From positions 14,624,863 through 14,688,862 of the forward strand of contig JAJEKV010000036.1 in the NCBI GenBank assembly GCA_021234155.1: DNA of 64,000 nt, read 5' to 3'. The notes beneath the pieces are model-generated. The model was not told the origin of the DNA. It saw nothing but the letters and a program-made list of their open reading frames with translations, and searched no databases. Position 1 is the stretch's first letter, and the number at the start of each line of letters is the position of its first letter. Shown piece after piece: positions 42,101 through 54,903 of the stretch. The translations under genes were made by a program, and so were the position numbers. Origin of the DNA: Isoetes taiwanensis. Taxonomy: Eukaryota > Streptophyta > Lycopodiopsida > Isoetales > Isoetaceae.

Positions 42101-44836
42101 TATTTTCTTTGCAGGAATGTGCATGGTAATAAACTGAATGGAAGCATTCCATCTGAGCTTCATAAGCTTGACAGCTTGACTTATCTGTAAGAAATATTTG
42201 ATACATGTAATGTACATATCCATGTAGATTTCTAACTCCTTGCATGTTTCTGTGCAGAAATTTATCCAACAATTACTTCAGTGGCAGCATCCCTGATGAC
42301 TTGGGGCACATAATCAATCTAGATACCTTGTAAGGAAAATTTTACTTGTATGTAAAGTCCTAAATGTTGTTGGGTTTGCATTCTTGATAGTTCTTATGTA
42401 CCCCTTGTCAGGGACCCCTCAAATAATATCATTATAGGGATGATTCTAGATTCCGTAGGTGATTGGAACATCTACTTACGCTGTAAGTCAGCTCTAATTT
42501 GATGCTACTATTCACTGAAATACCAACAAATCAGCTAACAAGTTCGTGCTTTCCATATTCTTGTAGCATCTTAAGAAATAACAAACTAACTGGACGAATC
42601 CCAGCAGAATTTGGCATGTTAAGAAGTATTGATTTTTTGTAAGTTTGTGTTCCATGCACTCTATATTGATTGTTTTCATGTTATAGAAACATACTAATTT
42701 AGACGAAATGATTGTCCAGGGACCTTTCACATAACAATTTAAATGGAAGCATACCTCCAGAGTTGGGCCAGTTGCAAACACTTAATGCCCTGTAGAAGCA
42801 AAGCAAAATAAAACTTGGATTAAAGCTTGAATGGTTTCTTCATCGTTCGAAATTACTTATCCATATGCAGCTTACTGGAGTACAATTCACTTTCTGGAGC
42901 AATACCAGCCCAACTTTCAAACTGCTTCAGCCTGAACGCATTGTATTCAGTTTGCACCCTGCCAGATTTAGAAATTAATGCGCATTATATCAATAACAAC
43001 CAGATTGACAATTAATACTTTCTGAATGTGGTTTAATGTGTCTGATTTAAGAGATATTACTCTGTTTTCAGAAATGTGTCATATAACAACCTCTCAGGAG
43101 AGATTCCATCCAATAACGTATTTTCAAGGTTTCCTTATCAAAGGTAAGAATTAGTTGATGATTCCTTTAGAGTAAGGCGTTCTGTCTTCTTGAATTAAAC
43201 ATGTACATTCTACTTCCAGCTATGTCGGTAATGCAGCACTTTGTGGAAATTCAGTACACTCTTATTGTGGAATTTATTCCAAGTCAACTGGTGAGCTATT
43301 TTGTAGTGATGATTAGCATAGATTCAAGACCTTGACAAATATTAAATTTTGTCTATATCCATTTAATCGCAATTACAGGAACTCTAAAGGCATCAGCCAT
43401 ATTGGGAATATCTATTGGCTCAGTTTGTCTGCTCTTTTTGCTCATATTTTTGGGTCTACGATGGAAACAGCCAAATAGTTTTACCAAAGGATCAAAAAAG
43501 ACATCTCAAGGTGATTGATTAGCCCATAGCTGGTAGTTATGGTGCCAGGTTCTCATGATTCTAAGATCTTTGTGTTTCATTTACTATGCAGGTCCTCCCA
43601 ATCTGGTCCTGCTTCATATGGACATGGCTTGCCATACATACGATGACATAATGAGAATTACGGATAACTTACATGACAGGTTTCTTATAGGTCAAGGTGC
43701 ATCTAGCAAGGTTTTCAAATGCACCCTTAAGAATGGGAAGTCAATAGCTATTAAAAGGCTATATAATCACCATCCACAAAACATTCGCGATTTTGAGACA
43801 GAACTTGAAACCCTGGGTCAGATAAAACACCGAAATCTTGTTAGTCTTCATGGATACTCTCTTTCTCCTTGTGGAAACCTCTTGTTTTATGATTACATGG
43901 AAAATGGAAGCTTATGGGATGTGCTGCATGGTAAGTGAAGTTCAGATTTTGATACTGAAATGAATTGTATAGCCATTGGTCTGTTGCTTAGCATTGATTT
44001 TGGATTTTGTTTCAGGCCCTGTTCAAAAGGTTAAGCTTGATTGGGAGAGACGACTCAATATTGCACTCGGATCTGCACAAGGGCTTGCATATCTTCATCA
44101 TGATTGCAATCCTCGTATAATACATCGTGATGTAAAATCCTCCAATATTCTACTTGATGAATCTTTTGAAGCCCATCTTTCAGACTTTGGAGTTGCCAAG
44201 AGCATTTGTTTGTCGAAAACACATACATCGACATATGTGCTAGGAACAATAGGCTACATTGATCCTGAATATGCAAGGACATCTAGACTGAATGAGAAGT
44301 CAGATGTTTATAGCTATGGAATTGTGCTGCTCGAACTCATCACTGGGCAAAAGGCTGTAGACGATGAGAGGAATCTTCACCAATGGGTAATTCTTTACCT
44401 TTGATCCAACTTGATTGCTAATGTACTTATTTTCCAAGTTCAGGAGCTAAGGTATAATATTACTCTTTTGCAGGTAATGTCTAATGTCAACAAGAATACA
44501 GTTATGGATGTGGTAGAGCCAGAAATTAAAGCTACTTGTACAGATTTGAGTTCAGTTCAAAAGGCTATTAGATTAGCTCTGCTATGCACCCAAAAGCTTG
44601 CCACACAGAGGCCTGCAATGCATGATGTAGCAAATGTTTTGTTGTCTTTAGTTCCTCCTCCATCTCAGAAGAAATGGACAGCGCCAGCCCCAAGGCCTGC
44701 ACAGAACTTCAGTCAAAGAAGGTACGTGGATGATTATGCAGAGAGCAAACACAGAGACAATTTGTCTGCAACAAGCACCACGTCTGGAGGTCATTTGTTC
44801 ATGAAGTTCGGCGAAGTCATTTCTCAATCAGGTTGA
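39170..44836 (+). CDS. ERECTA: ERECTA-family LRR receptor-like kinase, 27 exons, 1-bp deletion in exon 18
   Basis: Plasma-membrane receptor kinase; in other plants the family perceives EPF/EPFL peptides (with TMM and SERK partners) to control stomatal spacing and organ growth. Exons: 39170-39284, 39771-39909, 40224-40295, 40367-40438, 40528-40599, 40677-40748, 40828-40899, 40969-41040, 41116-41187, 41261-41329, 41391-41462, 41534-41605, 41679-41750, 41827-41898, 41974-42045, 42115-42186, 42258-42329, 42412-42482, 42567-42638, 42720-42791, 42871-42942, 43072-43143, 43220-43290, 43379-43510, 43592-43930, 44016-44386, 44474-44836; all introns GT-AG. Signal peptide (exon 1), LRR cap with CLWRGVTC, 20 LRRs, one per exon (3-22), transmembrane segment (exon 24), juxtamembrane [13 protein letters not shown], kinase with [24 protein letters not shown] and SDFGVAK, all catalytic residues present. 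About 988 aa if exon 18 had 72 nt; it has 71, which shifts the frame. Confidence 0.93.
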
Positions 44837-45236
44837 AGCCTTTTGGATCATGTAAAGCCTGGCACTATCAGAAATCTCAACACAGAGGAAAGAAAAAGGT
44901 CGTTCAGTTTCTGTTAGGCCAAAGAGGATCAGGGCATTCCTCAAAAATTGTTCTGGGTTTGTTAAACCCCTTTATATTAAGCCAAATCATTATTTTTACG
45001 AGCTTTGCGACCACCCAAGTCGTTCTTTTCCCAAGCAGAGCAACGCCCATGTAGGTATTTGTACTGCCGGATCTATCTGCAGCTGCTACGTTGAAATTTG
45101 TAAAAAAAAAAGAATTGGGTCCTTTTAGTAGCGCCTACCATAGCTGTTTTGAGAAATGGGGGCTGCACGGGATTCCGATGACATAGCAGCGAGGAATGAA
45201 TGAAATCAATGCATGGTGTAATTCCGTCCATCTTGA

Positions 45237-45242
45237 AATAAA
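45237..45242 (+). terminator. Probable poly(A) signal of the ERECTA-like gene
   Basis: AATAAA about 400 bp after the stop codon, a plausible 3' UTR length. Position only. Confidence 0.4.
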
Positions 45243-48200
45243 GGCCAAGGCGTTATGCTTCTCGTGCAAGCACTGAAAGCCCAGGTTGCAAGTTTTTATT
45301 TTTTTTCTTTTTCCTTGCAGTATCAGTAAGAATCTGTACACATTAGTAAGGAGGATAAATGTATCGATATGGGCATATGATAATTTGTCAGCCTTTTACA
45401 AAGCTGGCTGTGTAATGCCTGTGTTCTGCAGGTCTGTAATGATGAGAGTGATTGATCTGATTACTGTGTAAGGTAGAGAATGAATGGTAGGCCATTTGAA
45501 TGCATTGATTATGAGGGTTTTTTTTAACAGTAGCAGACGTTGCATGTGCCTATCCTTATAATTAATCCTATCCCTTTTACTTTTACTCTCCAGGCCAGAG
45601 TGGCCTAGCACTGCCTTAACATTTGATAAAGACTAAAACTGAAACACCACTAAAGTCCAAGGATCTTCAATTCTTCTTTATTGCTCTGTTAGTACATTTT
45701 TGTAGCCAGATTCTTATGCATTTTATAATAAGGATAGAAGAATGTTAAAGTGGATACATTTAAGTATTTTGATCATGAGTTGCCATGAGATTTTAAGGGT
45801 TTGTTATTGTTTCTTTCTTTCTTTTTGTCATTGTTAAAGGAATCAAGTAGTGGGCTCCCATGATCTTCTTTTGTGGCATTGATTATTTTGACTCTTTCAA
45901 CTATTATATGATTTGACACCATTATATTATTTTGTTCAATAAAATTCTTTCAAATGTCTCTCTCCTTTTTCTTCTTCTTCCTTAAGTTAGAAAGACCCCC
46001 TCCCTCCCTTTTTTTTTGAAGTTACGGTTTGGGTTAATCTCATTAGAAACTAAAAAGGGATATTTGATGTTCGTGATGGTGAAATAAAACAGACCCCTAC
46101 TCATACTAGACTCTTGCATAAAAGAACACGTTGCGTGGTAGTTGACATCAAAATCTTTGCCATTCAAACAAAGAATCATACCTAGAAGGAATGCAAACCA
46201 CAAATGCTGGTAGAAATGAATGTGTCACGTCCGTGATGGTGAAATAAACGAACTGCTTATTTTGCCAAAGGACGGATACAACAAATTCTGACATAAATGA
46301 ACATGTGTTGTATATAAATCTCTATTAATGAATATGCAGAAGGAGGAATGGTATGGGATTATTATATGTAAACGTTTGTCCCATACGAGATCTCCCATAA
46401 ATTTGAGATCTCCCATACAACATTATAGAATATATAAGGTTAGGAGATGCACCTACGTGATTTTAAGTCCCTCCTAGAAGACGAGTATTGGCCAGTTCAA
46501 ACTTGCGACCTCAATGCAATAGAAGTTCAAGTCCCCACTACTTTACTTCATATTCATTTGGGGCGATGCACTTCGAAATGGGGGTGGGGGTTGTATGGAC
46601 ATCTGTAATCGAAGGATTGCCGAAAACATCCCTAGTATACTGATCTTTGGAAGCTAATTCAAACCCTAAAGTATATATTTTGCCTCAAATAAAGGCAAAA
46701 GAAAATCCCTAATGGTAAGTATACAAATACATAATAGTAAAAAAAACCCCCTTCTTGCACGCACATGTTCCATATTGCAAGCAATACTGAATCCCTCGAG
46801 ATACTTATGACCTCAGGTGTGGCATACGACTTGAAATAAAGGAAAAAAAAAAGAAACATATTGCATTATTATAAGGATGTTATAAAAACTTTTTTCTATT
46901 TTTGGGTTGCCCCTAGGGGGGCAAACCCTCGTTATATGTGGGTATGTGGGCATATCCGGTATATCTTGCATATGCCTAGCATATCTTGGGTGGATCACTC
47001 AAAACCGGTCACCGTAAACTCGGTCATCCAAAATTTATTCCTTCGTGATAAAGCGGCAGATGCCAAATCCCGCCGAGGTGTGGATTCCTTCAAAATCCAC
47101 GTTTTGAGGAGTTTTAGCTTGGCTTCCTATCTCTAGATTGAGGCTAGTTCTTTATTTGGGCGGCCTTCATGTTGGCCTCCTACCATAGCAAGTAGTACCC
47201 ACCTCCTTCATGTCGGCTATGGTGGATTAAATCGGCGTTCTTGGTCTCAAATGTGCCTTTAGAAACGAGTCTGCCCTATTGTTTGGTATTGCATCCGGTC
47301 AAGATCGAATTGAGTCCGCGACTTTTATTACTTGGTTTACACGCCAAGCCAATAAATTTGGTCCTAACAAAGCCGAAAACATAAAGAGAATCATGGTCCC
47401 GCTTTGTAGTTACAACTCTCGATCTAGGGGTCATCATACGAGGGCAAGGTCTTGGTTCTCGCAATTGTTTCTCAACGGTGCGAGAGGATTTGGCGGATAT
47501 GTATGTGGAATCTAAACTACTCGGTTGCCCCTTCAAGGGGTTGCAAAGACTCTTAGGTTAGCCTATTTGTTTCCAAGATCCACTTCAGATTTAGATGTTT
47601 ATGAGTTTCTTTTCTTGGTCTTTGTAGAAGTTCATCAAATATTAAAAGATATGGATTAGCAAAAAATACTTCTTGGAAATCGCCCTCGATAGAAATGTAT
47701 CCAGCCGATGATGTTTGCAAATCAACCCTTCTTCTTAAGTCTTAAGAGGACCTAATCCTTGAATTCTCTACCTCCTTGTAGAAGGACGATTTGATCATTC
47801 AAGATTTCTTTTTCTTGTGTGCTCGACATGAAGTGTTCATTTGTCTAACTTCTAGAACTTTGTAAGAAGCCAAGATGTCTTTGTAAACCCATCAACAAAC
47901 GTGGAGGTCGCGAGGATTTATGGTTAGAGGGGCATACTTTGAGCAGCTAGCTATTAGGTGCTTCCGTGGGCGGACGGCTTCTAAGGTAAAGTTCGGGTCC
48001 TCTATTATGATGAAATGCGCATTGTGTTTCTATTTACAACCGAAGATGATGTAGCCGTACCAAGGTGATGGCGGTGAAGCCCGTGGTAGATGGTGGGTCA
48101 TGGTCACATTGGGTCGTTGATAGATGGGGTCAGCTGTGTTGGGGACTGTGGTTGTGGTCATGGCGGTGATTGTTTAAAAAGGAGTGCCCGCATTGATCCG

Positions 48201-50283
48201 ATTGGATTCTCGCAGCGAAGTGATAATTTGAATTGAGATTTAAACAAAAGAAAGACCTCCGAAGGGGTCAAAGCCATGCTTCTCAAGATCAAGCATCCCT
48301 CTTCTAAGCCGAGGTTTTGGATGACCATAAGAAAGGGCCTGTTAGAGCTGCCGGATCCAATGCTAGGCGTCCCAAGTCCCAAGTGATGACAACCCGCTTC
48401 TTACACCATGGGCTATTATGCCTTTGAGGTAAATATGATAAAAGTAATAAGCACCCCGGACATGTGATTTGTGTAGATAGATCGGGGACGAAAGAGTAGG
48501 TCAATGTCCTTGTTGATAGGTCGAGATCCGGGATCCAAAATTGGGAGGTACCTTGCCCCATGAGACATTAGGCGGTGACATTGAGACATTAGGCCGAGAC
48601 ATTAGTTCGCCAATGGTACATTGGCCGATACATGCATATATCTCTACGTTTGGTAGATGACTCAAGTGACCTGTCGGGTCACTCTAATGGACAATGCATG
48701 CTGGCCTGATACAAAGTGTATGTCGTTCTGTGTGGTAGATTGATCAAGTGACCTCTGATCAAACAGCCTGTGCGGTGGTCACTCTAAGAGACCTCAGATG
48801 GTCACTTCGAAGAGCTTTGCTCTAGAGGGATATTGTGTGGATAATCCCGGATCAACACAGGATGATGTGTGTAGTTAATCGTGGATGCATGTGTTGATCC
48901 AAACCCCGAAAGTTGGTGTGTTCCGGGAGGCGCCAACCATTAGCTAGGCTAATGTAGGCACCAAATGAACTAGTGCAAAGGTACACTTGGTATTGGTATA
49001 AGATTTTAAAGGGAGTTTTCTCGCACGGAAGTTTCTAAGAGAACAATTCGCGGATCGATGACCTTAAAAATTATGAGATGAGGTATTCAATAGATGTGCA
49101 TGTAGGCTTCGCAAAGTATTGTCTAGAAATTAAGTTCTCGTGAAGAGAGATAGGTAACATTACCCGTCGCTGCTTTTCCTTTTCAATGATCCAACCTCTA
49201 TTTTCGCTTTTATAATTGCCGCTCAAATGTTCGTGTAGCCGTAAAGTGTCCGATTGTAAAGCCGATTGAGATTTACATATTGTGTGGTGTGGTCTACTTC
49301 GAAAGTGATGACTCATATTTATGACTAGACTAAATGCAGCGCAAAGTTCGATCAATGAGGTTGCTTCTAGGTTGTGAGAAGTGGTAGATATCGTGAGTCT
49401 ATTAAAGATCTACATTCCAATTCCGCTTTCCTCAAAAAATGAGTTTAGCCATTCTTTGCTTGCTCCTAGTTCTATATGTCTTGTTTTTGCTTGCTGGTAT
49501 TGTAGCTCTTGTCACCTCGGGTCACCGGATCTGAAATCTAGTAGGAGGATCAATATATACTTTGACAGCTGGCGAGGCCAAAGTAGCATTTGCGGGCATG
49601 TTGAGTCAGTTTATGCAAGATTCAAACTGCATTGTATTGGAAGGCAGAAACATAAGGGCATCAAAAAAGCAAGAATCGCTATTCTAAGCATAACACACAT
49701 GCATACCTAATCTGTTCTATCCATGAGCCAGAATACTTCATTTGCAGCATTGTATCACATGTGAATAGTCGATGATGGATTATGAAACCTCGATTGCCCA
49801 AGTTTAGCTATATGATTAATGAGTCGTTATAAGTAAGACTTTACTATGACATGGCATGTGCTTACATAGTGCCTCATTATATATTGGCCTACATTCTCAT
49901 TATTTAATGGTTTTATGTTAGTGTTTGACACCTAGATACTTCTCGTGTTTCGTGTTTTCCTTCTATATATCAGAGCAGGGTTTGATTGAATATTAACAGG
50001 AAGTGAAATCTTACAAAGATATTCTTAACAAGTTGGCACTGGTAAAGATTAGTTCTGAGATGTGATTGGAAGTTACTTAATGAAACTATTTATTAGTGGG
50101 AGCAGCTTCACTGTAGTTACATAGAAGCTATTGGTGTTTTTGTCTTTTATTTTCCACAATGGCAGTGGAATACTAAAACTTTAGTTTGGCAGGTTCTAGT
50201 TGTGGAGGTCATTTCAGAGTGTGTAGTTTTCTGTTTTCAATCTCAAAACGTTGAGCTTCTTGAATATATTTCAAAAAATTTCT

Positions 50284-50393
50284 GGGATCTTTTGTGGGAG
50301 CTTGTCATGAAGCCAAAGACTGAGAAAATATGTCGTGTGGGATCTTTTGTCGGAGGTTGTCATGAAGCCAAAGACTGAGAAAATAGGTCATTT
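50284..50393. repeat. Tandem duplication, period 55 bp
   Basis: GGGATCTTTTGT ... GTCATGAAGCCAAAGACTG occurs at 50284 and 50339 with only a few differences. Confidence 0.88.
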
Positions 50394-52046
50394 GAGGCAC
50401 CTTTCAGAGGAGATTTGTCTCTAACCAAATTTTGCAGAGTAAATTAACATTTGCTTCCGTTTAAATTTGTAGATTGGAGGCGAGTTTCAATTGGTGGAAT
50501 ATGAAGCCTTAGCTTCTGTTTTGGGCGCTAGCATCTATAGAAAATCAAATTGAACTCAAGAAGCTCCAGAGTGTTATGAATGATACGAATGTATCTCAAG
50601 CCTTTGAAGCTAGGCTTTATGCCTTTTCTTTTTTTGCCATGTTTAAATCGGGAGGCCAGACATGGCGGATAATGTGTGAAGCACTTTGAAGCCACATGGA
50701 TTGGACAGGTGCAGAATGAAAAGGGAAGGGTATCCTTATCAGAGGCAATGCAAAAAGAGATATACTTATGTAGTTAGAAGCTTAGTTGATTTGAGTAGTT
50801 ATGGTCTAGAATTGGGTTAGGGCGAGCCTTCCAGGATAAGGCAAACAAGGAAGGCTTTATTGGACCACCTTGTAGGTGTTCTTGCTGGGGATAGTCTTGC
50901 AGCAAATTATTTACTTTTGCATTTATTGTCAAGGGTACGATTATTCCTTCCATTGAAACAACCTTTGGTTTTTATTGTACATGTAATGAAGTTTATCATA
51001 TAGTTACAACGATCGTTTTTATCTCCTGCTGCGCATTCGAGCCTATGGCATTGGGAAAGCTCTCCCTCAATTTCTTGTGTGGAGTCAACCAAAAATTCAC
51101 CATCACCATTAGCAACGTGTTTGGGCGGAAGCTATTGCTTTGCTTCCATGGTCACAAATAATGCCGCTCTCTCTTGAAGCCTTGAACAAGGCATCTTTAG
51201 CCCCTAAAAAAGATTATGAAAAGAACAGGTTTTCCCTCTTACCATTTGGTGTTTGGTTCATTCATTAAATTATCCAACCTCTATAATCAGGCATATGTTG
51301 ACATGCATACTCCTATTCGCTTTCTATATATGGAGCTTTTAGTTCCATGTGAGCTAAAAATATAATCGCATGATCTTCAGGGCTAGTTTGGTCGGTCTAA
51401 GTATAAAATGTCCAAAGGTACACATTTAATACTGGACAAACATCCACTAATCAAACATCCTTGCATGTATAGATCTCAGGCACATTAAGATTGAATATAA
51501 CTGGCGAAAACAAGGTTGTCAAGGCATGCAATACTTGCAACAAGGTAGTGCCGGACAGTCTCTATTGTCTACAACTATAACTTAAGCCACTTCACTCTCC
51601 GGCCATGGAGGGCAACCCTCCGTGCGCAGCACCTTGTTATTTCTTTGTTGAAGGAATTTTGTCATTTATTCATCACAATTCACTCCAGACTATGATACTT
51701 TATGCTAGGAGCTGCTTCTATATGATTGCATATTACATATGTCGAGTTATCATTTTATATTACATATGGCATGTGAATATATATTATATGTGGTAGATTT
51801 TAAGGTCAAGACCAATGTTAATTTGAATCCATAACCTAAGAAGACTTGTTATCGAATCCATGACTTAGATGTGGGGGGGTCTACTGGACCAAGCCTTGAA
51901 CGGCATACTAGCATACTATAGTAGAAAGGTTGAAAACTTTCTAAGGTTTTTACAAGCGATTTATTTATAGACCTTAAATGCTTTGTGCCTCTAAATGTAC
52001 TTTAGGGTTTTATTGCTCATAACCTGGCAGTATAAAAGAAGTTTAG

Positions 52047-52072
52047 AAAAAAAAAAAAAAAAAAAAAAAAAA
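52047..52072. repeat. A-run of 26 nt
   Basis: Uninterrupted A homopolymer. It might be the tail of a retroposed sequence, but no such sequence is recognised to its left. Confidence 0.7.
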
Positions 52073-52639
52073 TCTTTTTATTGTGTGTTTTCAATTGTTG
52101 CAATTTTTTATTTTTATTTTTATTTTTTATGTTGGAGGATTTGGCTCTTGTTGATTGAGACCATTTTAGTTTAGTCTCAAGTTATGATGATATGGCTACA
52201 TCAAGGATGCATCACCGCATTCATATTATGAATCTTAGCATTCATACAAATATTCAGATCATTTAGCATTTCATAGTGAAGGATATCTCTAACAGAATTG
52301 AACCTTATTGTCCATGGAGACAAAATAGCAAATGGGACCCAAACAACAAAGAGTAGTTGGGCTATTACTGTGCAGAATTTAAAAAAATAAGACTATACAT
52401 AGTATACTTCTCTTGTGCCCACCGTATCTTAAATAGAGTGGCAACTACAATATGGATGTGAAGTTTTAGATCTCCAAGTCCTTATAGGACACCCAATTGA
52501 GTTCAACGTAGAAGCTTTATTGCAACTTGATCCTTATTTGGATTAATACACAGTTCAATTGTCTCACAGTCGACTTTTTCCTCGTATGAGCCGTAACCTA
52601 TAGGAAGCCTAATTATCATGAGATGCTTAGTATCAAAAG

Positions 52640-53216
52640 ATGGTTACTATAGTATAAAATTGATTTTTAATCTAAATTTTCACTTTAATCTATTTAGAAT
52701 TAAATTTACATCTAAGATAAATAAGGAAGAAATAATTTAAATGATTATGTTTATGTTTTAATAAAAAAAAACTTTATTACTGATTAATTTCCATATATTT
52801 TATTTCATCAATAATAAATTGTTCAATAGCTATTATTAAAACAGTAACTTTATTATTTAAACAATTTCAACCTAAAACTCTTTTTAAAGAATATTTAAAA
52901 GTGTTAGAATTTTTAAATTGTGGATTTCTTTTATAATTGAATTTAAGTTAATCCCTTATCAACCCATCAGATTTTATATAAAAATTATCATGATTGCCAA
53001 ATTTTAAATTTGTTAAATCACTGAAAGTTAAAATTTTATATTTTTGAAATGTTTAATCCTAAATAAATTCAATAGTCTGAAAAGCAATTTCATTCTTTTA
53101 TATAATTAAAACTTATAAAATTTTAACAATCAAGAACAAATAAACAATGCATATATTCTCATAACTTGAAGTGCTATCTATTAAATCTGAATAAGTCCAA
53201 GTTTTGTCGAATATAT
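52640..53216. mobile_element. AT-rich TIR element, copy 1 (left end missing)
   Basis: Matches 56380-56922 from GATGGTTACTATAGTATAAAA onward. Its right end (TTGAAGTGCTATCTATTAAA ... AAGTCCAAGTTTTG, about 53167-53205) is the reverse complement of the left end of copy 2. No ORF; a non-autonomous element. Confidence 0.6.
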
Positions 53217-53700
53217 CATATACTTGATCTATCAATACACCATTCCAATTGCCTCACAATCATGTTTTTCCTCGTATGAGCCGTAATCTATAAAAAGTCT
53301 AATTATCATAAGATGCTCACTATAAACTCGAAGGAATCTAGAGTAATCTTTGTAGTACTTTCTTTGAAGGAATGCAACTTGCTTTAAGCAGCCTTGTAGT
53401 GCTTCCTAATCCAATTCCTGAAGGTGATTGTCTCTTAAGGATAATGCACAACATAGGTACGTGCATGAATACTTTGTAAGAAGCCCAATTAGCATGAGCA
53501 ATTCACATCAAACTCGAAGAAACACAGCCTGAGATTAGCATTTCTTTATTACACTTCCTTGGAAGGAGATCAATTGGCAGTAGCAGCCTTTGAATGAGGG
53601 ATTTCGAAGCTTAAATATCTCCCAACAATCGACGAACAACTTGAATGTATGAATTAAGGTTATTTTAAATTAAACATATAGACATCAAGTCCATATATAA

Positions 53701-53770
53701 TCGCCATCCGAGGGACTTGAACCCCTCGACCACAATCTTAAAAGCGCTCTACCAACTGAGCTAGAACGAC
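53701..53770 (-). pseudogene. tRNA-Lys-like relic 1
   Basis: The minus strand folds as a tRNA: a 7-bp acceptor stem with wobbles, a D arm with TAGCTCAGTTGGTAGAGCG (A box), and a T arm GAGGGGTTCAAGTCCCTC (B box). The anticodon arm has lost about four bases of its 5' side, leaving CTTTTAAGATTG. With that lesion it is unlikely to work as a tRNA. It could be the head of a SINE. Confidence 0.7.
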
Positions 53771-53986
53771 AATATGCAAATGAGTAATTAAAGTTTCCCA
53801 TAATTCTGCTTAGAGCTTATATGATATAAGACCGACAACATGCAAATGAGAGATTAAAAGTTCCCATAATTCTACTTAGAGCTTATATGATATAAGATAG
53901 ATTTACTGATAATATACTATGATATAGTATAACAAAGTTTGTGGAATTTATGAGATCATTAGATAATAACATCAATGAGCATTTTC

Positions 53987-54062
53987 AGTCCATCGTCATC
54001 CGGAGGGCTCAAACTCTCGACCGCAAGGTTAGGAGCCTTGCGCTTTAGTAACTCAACTAAGA
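53987..54062 (-). pseudogene. tRNA-Lys-like relic 2
   Basis: Minus strand keeps CAAGGCTCCTAACCTTG, a whole anticodon stem-loop (anticodon position CCT where Lys would be CTT), and a T-arm-like GAGAGTTTGAGCCCTC. D and acceptor arms are degraded. Confidence 0.6.
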
Positions 54063-54751
54063 AGTTAAGTGACATAGTCAAAGCGAATCTAGCACAATAT
54101 GCTAATGAAAGCACTATTTGTACATATTTTCAAAGATATGGATCAAGCAGACTACACATAGTACACTTCTCTTGTGACCAACGTTAGCTTAATTAGAGTG
54201 GCAACTACAGCATGGATGTGACTTTTTAGATCTTCAAGTCCTTATAGGGATATCCAATTGAGTTTAACCTAAAAGCTTTACAATTGCAACTTGATCCTTA
54301 TTTAGATCAATACACAGTTCCAAATGCCTCACAATCGCATTTTTCCTTGTATGAGCCGTAATCTATAAGAAGCCTATTACCATGAGACGCTCATTATAGA
54401 CTCGAAGGAATCTAGAACACACTTTCTAGTACTTTCTTTGAAAGAATCCAACTTGGCTTAAGTAGCCTTGTAGTGCTTCCTAACCTAATTCCTGATGGTG
54501 ATTGTCTCTTCTAATGCACAACATAAGTGCATGTATGAGTACTTTGTAAGAAGCCCAATTAGCATGAGCAGTTTGCATCGAACTCAAAGAAATCTCACCT
54601 GAGATTTCCATTCTTTTTTATACTTCCTTGGAAGGAGACCAACTTGGCAGTGCCTTTGAGGTGAGGGAGTGAGGGATTCCAACTAACAAACTATAAACAA
54701 TTTGACTGTGTGTATTAAGGTGCTTTAAATTAAACGAACATTAAGTTCATA

Positions 54752-54798
54752 TGTAATTGCCATCCGAGGAACTCGAACCCTCCATCACAAGGTTACTT
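54752..54798 (-). pseudogene. tRNA-like relic 3 (truncated)
   Basis: Counterpart of relic 1 in the second unit: T arm and part of the anticodon arm only. Confidence 0.5.
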
Positions 54799-54898
54799 AG
54801 CTAGAAGAACAACATGCAAATGAGTAAATAAAATTTCCCATAGTTTTACTTATAGTTTATGTGATATGAGGCAGAATTAGTGATAATACTACTATGAT

Positions 54899-54903
54899 AT
54901 ATA
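54899..54903. repeat. Target duplication of the MITE (ATATA, left)
   Basis: Repeated at 55891-55895. The first unit, which lacks the MITE, has ACTATGATATAGTATAACAA at this place, consistent with an empty site. Confidence 0.65.

Larger units (their letters stand above)
45250..52418. other. Long gene-free stretch
   Basis: About 7 kb with no recognised gene. 46.9-49.4 kb is GC-richer, with short open frames (47279-47515, 48158-48561) that I cannot assign; it may be a decayed retroelement. Holds a 55-bp duplication (50284-50393), three close copies of GAGACATTAG near 48.56-48.60 kb, and an A-run at 52047-52072. Confidence 0.45.

Noticed and set aside
47279-47515. Coding gene in the GC-richer 47-48.6 kb region
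   Set aside because: Short frames only and no family match; most likely an old retroelement remnant.
53701-53770. Functional tRNA-Lys gene
   Set aside because: The anticodon arm is short by about four bases; the fold fails there.
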